Source: DATDRM01 sp035291705 (GTDB lineage: Bacteria; Chloroflexota; Anaerolineae; Anaerolineales; UBA4823). Taken from it: a stretch of 14,236 nt of DNA. The notes below the pieces were generated by a model. The model was given only the letters and a program-made list of their open reading frames with translations. It did no database searches and was not told the DNA's origin. The stretch is from positions 1-14,236 of the forward strand of contig DATDRM010000372.1 in assembly GCA_035291705.1 (NCBI GenBank), read 5' to 3'. The position numbers were made by a program, and so were the translations under genes. Positions 1 through 6,588 of this stretch are shown here, in pieces; the stretch's first letter is position 1; each line of letters opens with the position of its first letter.

Positions 1-318
1 CACCACAAGGATCGCCCCGTCTACCTGCGCCGCCCCCGTGATCATGTTCTTGATGTAGTCCCGGTGCCCCGGCATGTCCACGTGCGCATAGTGCCGCTTC
101 GCCGTCTCGTACTCCACATGCGCTATGTTGATCGTGATCCCTCGCTCTTTCTCCTCCGGCGCATTGTCGATCGAAGCGAACGAGCGATATTCCGCCTGCC
201 CCAGAAACTCACAGTACTTCGTGATCGCCGCCGTCAACGTCGTCTTCCCATGGTCGATGTGCCCCATCGTCCCCACGTTCATGTGCGGCTTCGTCCGCTC
301 AAACTTCTGCTTGGCCAT
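1..318 (-). CDS. tuf: Translation elongation factor Tu, N-terminal part (runs off the window's left edge)
   Basis: EF-Tu carries aminoacyl-tRNA to the ribosome as a GTPase. The 106 visible residues are the start of the G domain. They include the P-loop GHIDHGKTT (19-27), the switch I region with APEEKERGITI (53-63), the switch II G3 motif DMPGH (81-85, with the catalytic histidine at 85) and the NMITGAAQ helix (91-98). The ATG at 318 is the family's usual start (MAKQKFERTKPHMNVGT) and is preceded by AAGGAG (331-336) and GAGGG nearer the start. The gene is last in a tRNA-Thr/Tyr/Thr/tuf operon. Residues 82 and 86 are Met and Arg where most bacterial EF-Tu has Cys and Ala (DCPGHADY); Arg at 86 is what EF-1A proteins carry. 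Identity is certain; the C-terminal three quarters lie outside the window. Confidence 0.97.
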   Translation of the reverse strand, partial: MAKQKFERTKPHMNVGTMGHIDHGKTTLTAAITKYCEFLGQAEYRSFASIDNAPEEKERGITINIAHVEYETAKRHYAHVDMPGHRDYIKNMITGAAQVDGAILVV

Positions 319-364
319 AAGATCCCTCTTCTCCTTAGCAAAAAACATTGATGTTGGCAATGAG

Positions 365-437
365 AGCCCTCAATGGGATTTGAACCCATGACCCCGTTCT
401 TACCAAGAACGTGCTCTACCGACTGAGCTATGAGGGC
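365..437 (-). tRNA. tRNA-Thr (anticodon GGU)
   Basis: A complete cloverleaf can be folded. The 7-bp acceptor stem is GCCCTCA/TGAGGGC, the D arm is GCTC/GAGC, the anticodon stem is CGTTC/GAACG around loop TTGGTAA (anticodon GGT), and the T arm is ATGGG/CCCAT with loop TTCAAAT. The discriminator is T and CCA is not encoded. It lies 46 bp upstream of tuf, the place that thrT (also GGU) occupies before tufB in E. coli. Confidence 0.96.
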
Positions 438-468
438 GGGCAATTGCCTTTCGCCTTACATGGCTACG

Positions 469-500
469 CGCTGACCATTATCAGCTCACAACGGTCAGCG
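469..500 (-). other. Strong hairpin between tRNA-Tyr and tRNA-Thr
   Basis: Positions 469-479 and 490-500 form an 11-bp stem (CGCTGACC perfect, then one G-T wobble and two further pairs) with a 10-nt loop. No T-run follows on the minus strand, so it is not an ordinary intrinsic terminator. It occupies the 74-nt spacer where a glycine tRNA sits in the related E. coli operon. A role in processing the tRNA precursor is possible but is inference. Confidence 0.55.
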
Positions 501-511
501 TCAAAACCAGG

Positions 512-594
512 TGGGCGGTGAAGGATTCGAACCTCCGAAGGCGTCTGCCAGCTGATTTACAGTCAGCCCCCTTTGGCCACTTGGGTAACCGCCC
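512..594 (-). tRNA. tRNA-Tyr (anticodon GUA)
   Basis: This is an 83-nt class II tRNA with acceptor stem GGGCGGT/ACCGCCC, anticodon stem GCTGA/TCAGC around CTGTAAA (anticodon GTA), a long variable arm, and T loop TTCGAAT. The discriminator is A and CCA is not encoded. It is the middle tRNA of the Thr(UGU)-Tyr-Thr(GGU)-tuf transcription unit. Confidence 0.96.
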
Positions 595-598
595 AAAT

Positions 599-700
599 TA
601 GTCCAGTAGTCACTTAGTCTCGTAGTCCGATCGTCGTCCAGCCTTGTCGATTATCATTTCCGACTATTTGACAATAGGACTACAAGACTATCTGACTAAC
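599..700. repeat. Inverted array of 8-nt repeats, TAGTCNNN / NGACTANN
   Basis: Four TAGTCNNN octamers stand head to tail at 599, 607, 615 and 623, followed by a decayed TCGTC copy at 631. After about 30 nt the complementary form NGACTANN appears in the same 8-nt register at 661, 669 (decayed to TGACAATA), 677, 685 and 693. The two halves are an imperfect inverted repeat: 608-628 pairs with 677-697 at 18 of 21 positions. The array fills the whole spacer between tRNA-Tyr and tRNA-Thr(UGU), so it is probably transcribed and could fold. No function is known to me. Confidence 0.7.
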
Positions 701-705
701 CCGGA

Positions 706-777
706 AGCCGACGATGGGAATCGAACCCATAACCTACCACTTACAAGGCGGTTGCTCTGCCGTTGAGCTACGTCGGC
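706..777 (-). tRNA. tRNA-Thr (anticodon UGU)
   Basis: A complete 72-nt cloverleaf can be folded. The acceptor stem is GCCGACG/CGTCGGC, the D arm is GCTC/GAGC, the anticodon stem is ACCGC/GTGGT (with wobble) around CTTGTAA (anticodon TGT), and the T arm is ATGGG/CCCAT with loop TTCGATT. The discriminator is T and CCA is not encoded. It is first in the operon, as thrU (also UGU) is in E. coli, and begins about 35 nt downstream of a strong promoter -10 box. Confidence 0.96.
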
Positions 778-811
778 AAGACTTTTAAACACCTGTCCTG
801 AGGCGAAAGGC

Positions 812-840
812 ATTATACCAGAGGCCTTGTTTTGGGACAA
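812..840 (-). promoter_or_regulatory. Sigma70-type promoter of the tRNA-tuf operon
   Basis: On the minus strand there is a -35 box TTGTCC (840-835), a 17-nt spacer and a perfect -10 box TATAAT (817-812). Transcription would start near 805, about 28 nt before the first tRNA. An inverted repeat (823-830 with 837-845, one bulged base) covers the -35 box. Confidence 0.75.
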
Positions 841-930
841 GGGCCTTAGACACGGCAAAGCCCTGCCCGTGGCGAGCTTGCCCCAATTCATTATGTGCTT
901 CCAGGCCGAGGCGTCGGAGTCTATCAGTTT

Positions 931-1701
931 TCAGAATGAAGAGTCAATACCTTCAGCTGGGGCTGATTGATTTTTCCGTGCCCCCCTGGCCAGGTAAAGG
1001 GCAATCGATCCCGCTACGGCTGCATTCAACGACTCCACCTTTCCCCGCATCGGCAGGCGGAGCAACAGATCGCAGGATTTAGCCACCAGCGAGCGTATAC
1101 CCTGGCCTTCGCTGCCTACCACCAGCGCCAGCGGCCCATCCAAGCGCACCTGCTCGGGGAGGCTGGCTTCTGGACGATTGTCCAAACCAATCACCCACAG
1201 ACCCGCTGCTTTCAGGGCGGTAATGGCCTGAGCCAGGTTAGCCTGGGCGATCAGCAGGTGTTCGCTGGCCCCGGAGGAGGCGTTGACTACCGCCGGTGTG
1301 ACCGTCGCCGTATGCCTGTAAGGCAACAGCACGCCATGCACCCCGACCGCTTCAGCAGTGCGTAGCAAGGTGCCCAGGTTCTGGGGGTCCTGCAGTACGT
1401 CCAGGATGAGTACCCAAGGCGGTTCTCCACGCTGTTCGGCCAGATCAAGTATATCTGCCAAGGTGCAATAAGGGTAACCGCTGGCTTCCAGGGCGACACC
1501 CTGGTGACCTTGGTCGATCCCATCCAACCGGGTGCGGGGCACTCGCTCCACCGGCACTTTCCGGACGCTCCCCAGCCGTAGAATCTCTGTCAGGCGGCCC
1601 TTCTCCTGGACTCCTTGAGCAATTAACAATCGGAAGGGACGCCTCCGTCTAGCCCGGAGGACTTCATAAACGGGATTACGACCGTAGATCCATTCTTTCA
1701 T
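931..1701 (-). CDS. rlmB: 23S rRNA (guanosine-2'-O-)-methyltransferase, RlmB/TrmH family
   Basis: This is a SPOUT-fold SAM-dependent methyltransferase. RlmB of E. coli 2'-O-methylates G2251 of 23S rRNA in the peptidyl-transferase centre. The protein has 256 residues from the ATG at 1701. It has the N-terminal substrate-binding domain opening IYGRNPVYEVL (5-15) and the three SPOUT motifs: QDPQNLGTLLRTAEA (104-118), VVGSEGQGI (194-202) and LPMRGKVESLNAAVAG (216-231), which form the knotted SAM site. A TTG 42 nt upstream would add 14 residues (MPYDLTTNLESRFF), but family alignments begin near MKEWIYGRNPV, so the ATG is preferred. No strong Shine-Dalgarno is visible. It lies 115 nt downstream of cysS, an order shared with Firmicutes. 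Assignment to G2251 rather than another 2'-O target rests on family similarity only. Confidence 0.92.
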   Translation of the reverse strand: MKEWIYGRNPVYEVLRARRRRPFRLLIAQGVQEKGRLTEILRLGSVRKVPVERVPRTRLDGIDQGHQGVALEASGYPYCTLADILDLAEQRGEPPWVLILDVLQDPQNLGTLLRTAEAVGVHGVLLPYRHTATVTPAVVNASSGASEHLLIAQANLAQAITALKAAGLWVIGLDNRPEASLPEQVRLDGPLALVVGSEGQGIRSLVAKSCDLLLRLPMRGKVESLNAAVAGSIALYLARGARKNQSAPAEGIDSSF

Positions 1702-1764
1702 GAAGAAACGAGATTCGAGATTGGTGGTTAGGTCATAAGGCAACTAGGCATTCAGGGAAAAGGC

Positions 1765-1787
1765 GATCAGGGAGAATTTTCCTGATC
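1765..1787. other. Near-palindrome between cysS and rlmB
   Basis: GATCAGG (1765-1771) and CCTGATC (1781-1787) form a 7-bp perfect stem around an AATT-containing centre. On the minus strand it is followed shortly by a short T-rich stretch (CCTTTTCCC), so it could be a weak or partial terminator of cysS or an attenuation hairpin. The T-run is too short for a firm call. Confidence 0.35.
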
Positions 1788-1816
1788 TCTAATTACCTGT
1801 TTCCCAATCTCGATAA

Positions 1817-3217
1817 TCATTTCCAACGCCAAGAAGTGCCTTCCTTACCGTCCTCCAGGATCACCCCCAGTTCTGTCAGCCGATCGCGCACCAGGTCGGA
1901 GAGGGACCAAAGCTTCTGTTGGCGCAACTCACGGCGCACCTCTACCAGCAAATCAATGAAGGGATCGATCGCCTCGCTCCTGGCAGCAGGACGCTCAAGC
2001 TGCAATCCAAACACCCTCGCCAGCTCTCGCAGCAATTCCTGGGCCTGGCTTAAAGTTTCCGCAGCCACACCTGCGTCTCGGGCCTGGTTGATCGCCCGCA
2101 CCAGGTCGAAGAGCTGCCCCAGCGCGCCAGCGGTGTTGAAGTCATCGTCCATCGCCTCAACGAAGCCCCGGCGGGTGGCCTGCATTTGCTCCACGAGTGT
2201 CTGAACCGCCTCAGCCAGGGTTACACCGGACGCGGGAACCGCCGGGCGCAAAGCCAGTCGCAAGCGTTCCAGCCCACGTTCTGCCTGGGAGACGACCTCT
2301 TCGCTGTAGGTCAATGGGCTGCGATAGCTGGAATTGAGCACCATCATCCTCAAGGCATCAGCTTCATGCGCACGCAAGAATTCTTCAACCGTCACCAGGT
2401 TACCCAGGGATTTGGACATTTTTTCGCCGGACAGTTGCAGCATACCATTGTGCACCCAATAGCGCGCAAAAGGCTTACGGGTCAGGCTTTCCGTTTGAGC
2501 AATCTCATTTTCGTGGTGAGGGAAGATCAAATCGTTCCCGCCGCCGTGGATATCGATCTGTTCGCCCAGGTGATGCAGGTTCATGGCAGAGCACTCAATG
2601 TGCCAACCAGGTCGCCCCTTACCCCACGGGCTCTCCCAGGCCGGTTCGCCGGGCTTGGAGGCCTTCCACAGGGCAAAGTCCATAGGGTGTTCTTTACGTT
2701 TGTCGATATCGATGCGGGCTCCAGCCTGCATATCTTCCAACCGCCGCCAGGAAAGCTTCCCATAGTCTTCCTTGCCGGAGACGCGGAAATACACATCACC
2801 GTTCACTGTGTAAGCGTGGCCGCGCTCGATCAACTCCTTGACCAACGAGATGATATGATCGATCTCTTGGGTGGCGCGTGGGTAAACTGTTGCCGGCTGA
2901 ATATTTAGGTCATTAAGATGTCTCTGAAATTCCTGAATGTAGGACTCGGCTAACTTTAGAGGTTCCCCACCGGTCTGGTTGGCGCGCTGGATGATCTTAT
3001 CGTCCACATCGGTGTAGTTCATCGCATGGCGGACTTCATACCCGCGATATTCCAGATAGCGGCGGATGATATCGAAGACAAGCACCGACATGGCGTGGCC
3101 GACGTGAGCCTTGTCATAGACTGTCGGGCCACACACATACATCGTAACCCAACCGGGTTGCAGGGTTTCGAAGGCTTCCTTTTGGCGGGTGAGGGTGTTA
3201 TAAATGCGCAAACTCAT
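1817..3217 (-). CDS. cysS: Cysteinyl-tRNA synthetase
   Basis: This is a class I aminoacyl-tRNA synthetase that activates cysteine with ATP and charges tRNA-Cys in the cytoplasm. It has 466 residues, about the length of the E. coli enzyme (461). The HIGH motif is HVGH (38-41) and the KMSKS loop is intact (266-270, GEKMSKSLGN). The cysteine-selecting zinc ligands are present: C29 (VCGPTVYD), C209 (HIECSAMN), H234 and E238 (FPHHENE). The DALR-type anticodon-binding domain follows from about residue 280. The start at 3217 gives the usual MSLRIYNTLTRQKE N-terminus. The gene begins 22 nt after the stop of the PIN/TRAM gene, so the two are probably co-transcribed. No T-box leader fits in the 22-nt gap. 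Confidence 0.97.
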   Translation of the reverse strand: MSLRIYNTLTRQKEAFETLQPGWVTMYVCGPTVYDKAHVGHAMSVLVFDIIRRYLEYRGYEVRHAMNYTDVDDKIIQRANQTGGEPLKLAESYIQEFQRHLNDLNIQPATVYPRATQEIDHIISLVKELIERGHAYTVNGDVYFRVSGKEDYGKLSWRRLEDMQAGARIDIDKRKEHPMDFALWKASKPGEPAWESPWGKGRPGWHIECSAMNLHHLGEQIDIHGGGNDLIFPHHENEIAQTESLTRKPFARYWVHNGMLQLSGEKMSKSLGNLVTVEEFLRAHEADALRMMVLNSSYRSPLTYSEEVVSQAERGLERLRLALRPAVPASGVTLAEAVQTLVEQMQATRRGFVEAMDDDFNTAGALGQLFDLVRAINQARDAGVAAETLSQAQELLRELARVFGLQLERPAARSEAIDPFIDLLVEVRRELRQQKLWSLSDLVRDRLTELGVILEDGKEGTSWRWK

Positions 3218-3239
3218 TGGATCACTTCATTCGGTCTCT

Positions 3240-4292
3240 TTATTCGCTGAGGCGAGCAAAGATCATCCGTCCGGCGGCGGTTTGCAACACCTTCGTAACG
3301 GTCACCGTTACCTGATCATTCAAGCGGCTGCGTCCATCTTCGACAACGACCATAGTGCCATCGTCCAGATAACCTACCCCCTGCCCGGGTTCCTTGCCTT
3401 CTTGAATGATGTTCACTCGCAAGGGTTCGCCGGGTAAAAGCACAGACTTGACAGCGTTTGCCAGTTCGTTGACGTTGAGCACTGGAACACCTTGCAGCTC
3501 GGCGATCCGGTTGAGGTTGTAATCATTCGTTAAAATGGGCGCGCGCAACTGGCGGGCAAGGATCACCAGCTTGTCATCCACCTCCCGCACCCCCTCTACA
3601 TCCATGTCGGAGATGCGTACGGGGACGGTGGCATCCTTCTGTAATTCGGAGAGCACTTCCATGCCCCGGCGTCCTCGCTGGCGGCGCAGGCTGTCTGCTG
3701 AATCGGCAATGTATTGCAGCTCGTTGAGTACAAAGCGGGTGATCAACAATGTCCCAAACAGAAAACCGGTGCGGGCAATGTCGACAATCCGCCCATCGAT
3801 GATCACGCTAGTATCCAGGAGGATAGCGCGGCCAGCATCGGTGGGCTCCTCTGGAGTTTCGGTCGACCTTCCGGGTAAATTGAAGCGTAGAGCAGAGAAG
3901 ATATCGTTTTGGCGCGTCACAAATACTGCGACCCCGAGGTAACTGAACAAGAGCACGCCGACGAACGGCAGCACATCACCAAACGGTGACGGCAGCAGTG
4001 AAATAGGGAAAGCGAGCAAAACCGCGACAATTAATCCTGCCAACAAACCAACCAGCCCAGAGACCAATGTCTGGGCTGAGAAGCGCCCCAACAAGACACG
4101 TACAGCTCGCACCGGCCGAGTGGTAAGAAAGGGCGTTAACACCAAGCCTATCAACGCTCCAACCAACCCGAGAATGACTGCATACAGCTCCTCTTTCCCT
4201 TCAGTCAAACCCCCTAGGTTTATCCCCCAATACACTCCCAACGCAGCGAATACTACCATGCCCAGGATACGGGCGATAAAATCGGCGCTCAT
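3240..4292 (-). CDS. Integral membrane PIN/TRAM-domain protein, YacL family
   Basis: The protein has 350 residues. The N-terminal half holds about four membrane segments (near 6-25, 37-56, 74-98 and 107-126). A cytoplasmic PIN nuclease domain follows (about 155-282), with the acidic residues expected of the family: D160 in LLDTSVIIDGR, E191 in VLNELQ, D240 in VDDKL and D257 in TNDYNL. A C-terminal TRAM domain (about 285-350) is likely to bind RNA. Bacillus YacL has this architecture; its substrate is not established to my knowledge. The ATG at 4292 is chosen because AGAGGAG lies 9 nt upstream and the extra 18 upstream residues (rich in Cys and Tyr) do not look like the family. It is first in an apparent PIN/TRAM-cysS-rlmB unit, the same order as the Firmicute yacL region without ispDF and mrnC. 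Confidence 0.9.
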   Translation of the reverse strand: MSADFIARILGMVVFAALGVYWGINLGGLTEGKEELYAVILGLVGALIGLVLTPFLTTRPVRAVRVLLGRFSAQTLVSGLVGLLAGLIVAVLLAFPISLLPSPFGDVLPFVGVLLFSYLGVAVFVTRQNDIFSALRFNLPGRSTETPEEPTDAGRAILLDTSVIIDGRIVDIARTGFLFGTLLITRFVLNELQYIADSADSLRRQRGRRGMEVLSELQKDATVPVRISDMDVEGVREVDDKLVILARQLRAPILTNDYNLNRIAELQGVPVLNVNELANAVKSVLLPGEPLRVNIIQEGKEPGQGVGYLDDGTMVVVEDGRSRLNDQVTVTVTKVLQTAAGRMIFARLSE

Positions 4293-4404
4293 AATGAATA
4301 ACTCCTCTAGATAAAAATAAATAGAATAATAACAACAGCATAGCACAAGCAGGAAGAAGAGCCGAGGATGAAGGATTCACAAGCACCTCCCCCTCCTGTA
4401 CTAT

Positions 4405-4431
4405 CTATTCTAATTATACTATAATGAATAG
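4405..4431. promoter_or_regulatory. Dyad with back-to-back -10 boxes in a divergent intergenic region
   Basis: CTATTC (4405-4410) pairs with GAATAG (4426-4431), and between them lies the 13-bp perfect palindrome ATTATAcTATAAT (4413-4425), offset by two bases. It gives a consensus TATAAT on the plus strand (4420-4425) and another on the minus strand (4418-4413). The site lies between the divergent PIN/TRAM gene and transporter gene. Recognisable -35 boxes are missing on both sides, so promoter activity is uncertain; it could also be an operator. I see nothing else definite in 4293-4574. Confidence 0.4.
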
Positions 4432-4574
4432 CCCAGCTTACCTTGCCTAACCATCCCTCACCCGATTTCCCGAACCGTGCCTCCTGATTAAGTTGTGAAT
4501 AAGGCTCCACATACCTGCGCTGGATTTCTGGCCTTGAAATTCTGAGCAAGATAATTCTTTCTGAGGAGAAGAAT

Positions 4575-6587
4575 ATGACATCACAGGCGATAAGTGCATT
4601 CAACGGGATCAGTGAACAGGTATATAAACGCCGCATATGGGCCTGGACGATGTACGACTGGGCCAATTCAGCCTTTGCTACCACCATCCTAGCAGCAGTG
4701 CTGCCGATCTATTACAGTCAGGTTGCCGGGGCAACCCTGCCAAGCGCGACCAAGGCCACTGCCTATTGGAGCGCTGGCCTGAGCATCTCACTTCTGATCG
4801 CGGCGGCCATCTCTCCAATACTGGGGACGGTCTCCGACATCATGCGCGGGAAGAAGCGCTTTCTGGCGATATTCGTTGGTATAGGAGTCCTGGGCACCGC
4901 CCTGCTTGTCCTGGTTGAGACCGGTGATTGGATGCTGGCCTCGATCCTGGCGATCGTGGGACGGATTGGGTTCAATGGCGCCAATGTCTTTTACGATGCC
5001 TTGTTGCCCCACGTCGCCCGGGAAAATGACCGGGATAGGGTGTCTGCACGCGGGTATGCCATGGGCTACCTGGGCGGAGGAATTCTACTGGCAATCAATG
5101 TCGTCATGATCCAGTATTTACCTGGCACCTGGGGAGCGCGACTTTCCTTCTTGAGTGTCGCTATGTGGTGGGCTTTGTTTTCCATTCCCATCTTCCGGCA
5201 CGTGCCTGAGCCCCCTGCAGCTACAGCCCGGATGAACCACGGCGAGAGCGTGTTTTCTGCCAGCTTCAAGCGGTTGTGGGAAACTTTGAAGGATCTACGC
5301 CAATATAGGGAACTATTTAAATATTTGATCGCTTTTTTGCTCTATGTGGACGGGATTGGGACGATCATTGGCGTGGCGGCGATCTACGGTGCTGAATTGG
5401 GATTTGGCAGCGTCGAACTGATCCTGGCGCTCTTGTTAGTGCAGTTCGTCGGCATCCCCTATAGCCTGATCTTTGGCCGCTTGCCCAGCCCGAATGAGAA
5501 ACGCCGCCCATTTTTCCTGGCCTTTGTCTTGTTCAACCTGGTTGCCCTGCCCCTGGTCGGGATCGCCGGCACCCGCTTGCTTCCCACCGCGGTCACCGGC
5601 ACGCCACCACCCCCCTTCGCCGCCACGGCGAGCGCTGTCGGTCAGGGTGTTTACCTGGCCTCCGACAGCAATATTGTCTATTCGGGAACGTGGCAACGTT
5701 TCGTAGTCTCTGCGGAAGAACTTGGGTCGAAGGCCGACGCTGAGTACGCCAATGTTGCGGAATCTGGTGCCGGTTATACCATCGCTTTCAACGGTCAGAA
5801 AGTCCAGATTATTTATAGCATGGGGCCTGACCGTGGCATTTGGTCGGTAGAACTGGACGGCCAACCCCTGATCGATAAAGACAGTGGGGATCAAGTCGTG
5901 ATCGATGGCTACAACTCCAATTTGCGTTATGAGGTTACCGAAACCTTCCAGGCTGACTCACCTGGTGAACACGTCTTGAGTTTGGTCAACTCGGGTGATA
6001 AGAATCCAGACAGTCAGGGTACCGTCATGACGCTGGCGAGAATTGAAGTCCTCCCACCCCTGCGCCAGAGCAACCTGGGGTTGATCTTGGGCCTGATCCT
6101 TGCCGTTGTGCTGCTTGGCCTGCTGCTGGCCTTGCTGCTTGGTCCTGTTTTTTTCTCAAGGCTGGCAAAGACCATCGATACCAAGCGCAGCATCCTGCTG
6201 GCACTGGTGGTCTACGCGGTGATCGCTGTCTGGGGATTTTTCCTGGACTCGGTTATCGAGTTCTGGTTCCTGGCCTGGATGGTGGCAGTGGTGCAGGGCG
6301 GCAGTCAGGCCTTGAGTCGCAGCCTGTTCGCCGCTATGTCCCCCTCGGTTAAGAGCGGTGAGTTCTTTGGCTTATTCGGGGTTATGGAGAAGTTTTCCGG
6401 GGTGATCGGCCCGCTCATCTTCGCGTTTGCTGCCACTTCATTTGGCAGCAGCCGCCCGGCGATATTGAGCATCATTGTTTTCTTTATCGTCGGCGGATAC
6501 CTGCTTATGCGAGTGGATGTAGAAGAGGGACGGCGGGTGGCGCAAGCGGAGGACGCGGCCCTGCTCAAGGGCGAAGCCCAGCTCTGA
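4575..6587 (+). CDS. UMF1/Atg22-like MFS transporter with an inserted extracytoplasmic beta-domain
   Basis: The protein has 670 residues; family members usually have roughly 400-500. The N-terminal half is typical: WAWTMYDWANSAFATTI (22-38), GKKRF after TM2 (92-96) and FYDALLPHV (139-147). The C-terminal half also fits, with VVQGGSQALSRSLFAAMSP (572-590) and GEFFGLFGVMEKFSG (595-609). In the cytoplasmic loop after TM8 (GRLPSPNEKRR, 301-311) an extra segment occurs: a TM helix (about 312-332), a Pro-rich linker (TPPPPF), a soluble beta-rich domain (about 355-492) and another TM helix (about 500-523). The loop then resumes as SRLAKTIDTKRS (528-539) and leads into TM9. The soluble part has SNIVYSGTWQRF, a central G-FNG-V pattern and SVELDGQPL, resembling galactose-binding-like beta-sandwich domains. 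AGGAG lies 6 nt before the ATG. Its substrate is unknown. menG follows after one base. Confidence 0.88.
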   Translation: MTSQAISAFNGISEQVYKRRIWAWTMYDWANSAFATTILAAVLPIYYSQVAGATLPSATKATAYWSAGLSISLLIAAAISPILGTVSDIMRGKKRFLAIFVGIGVLGTALLVLVETGDWMLASILAIVGRIGFNGANVFYDALLPHVARENDRDRVSARGYAMGYLGGGILLAINVVMIQYLPGTWGARLSFLSVAMWWALFSIPIFRHVPEPPAATARMNHGESVFSASFKRLWETLKDLRQYRELFKYLIAFLLYVDGIGTIIGVAAIYGAELGFGSVELILALLLVQFVGIPYSLIFGRLPSPNEKRRPFFLAFVLFNLVALPLVGIAGTRLLPTAVTGTPPPPFAATASAVGQGVYLASDSNIVYSGTWQRFVVSAEELGSKADAEYANVAESGAGYTIAFNGQKVQIIYSMGPDRGIWSVELDGQPLIDKDSGDQVVIDGYNSNLRYEVTETFQADSPGEHVLSLVNSGDKNPDSQGTVMTLARIEVLPPLRQSNLGLILGLILAVVLLGLLLALLLGPVFFSRLAKTIDTKRSILLALVVYAVIAVWGFFLDSVIEFWFLAWMVAVVQGGSQALSRSLFAAMSPSVKSGEFFGLFGVMEKFSGVIGPLIFAFAATSFGSSRPAILSIIVFFIVGGYLLMRVDVEEGRRVAQAEDAALLKGEAQL

Positions 6588-6588
6588 G

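Noticed and set aside
438..511. Degenerate tRNA-Gly between tRNA-Tyr and tRNA-Thr(GGU)
   Set aside because: The length fits, but no acceptor stem, T arm or TCC anticodon loop can be folded; only the hairpin at 469-500 is visible.
599..700. CRISPR array
   Set aside because: Repeats are 8 nt with 3-nt variable parts and inverted halves; there are no 25-40 nt repeats with unique spacers and no cas genes.
688..891. 67-residue minus-strand frame
   Set aside because: It runs through tRNA-Thr(UGU) and its promoter; it contains the translated tRNA, not a protein.
967..1365. 132-residue open frame on the plus strand
   Set aside because: It is the shadow of rlmB; no ribosome-binding site or domain.
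2186..2908. 240-residue open frame on the plus strand
   Set aside because: It lies opposite cysS, over the KMSKS and zinc-site region; no family resemblance.
4307..4687. 126-residue minus-strand frame across the divergent intergenic region
   Set aside because: It overlaps the start of the transporter gene and the 5' region of the PIN/TRAM gene; composition is not protein-like and no ribosome-binding site was seen.
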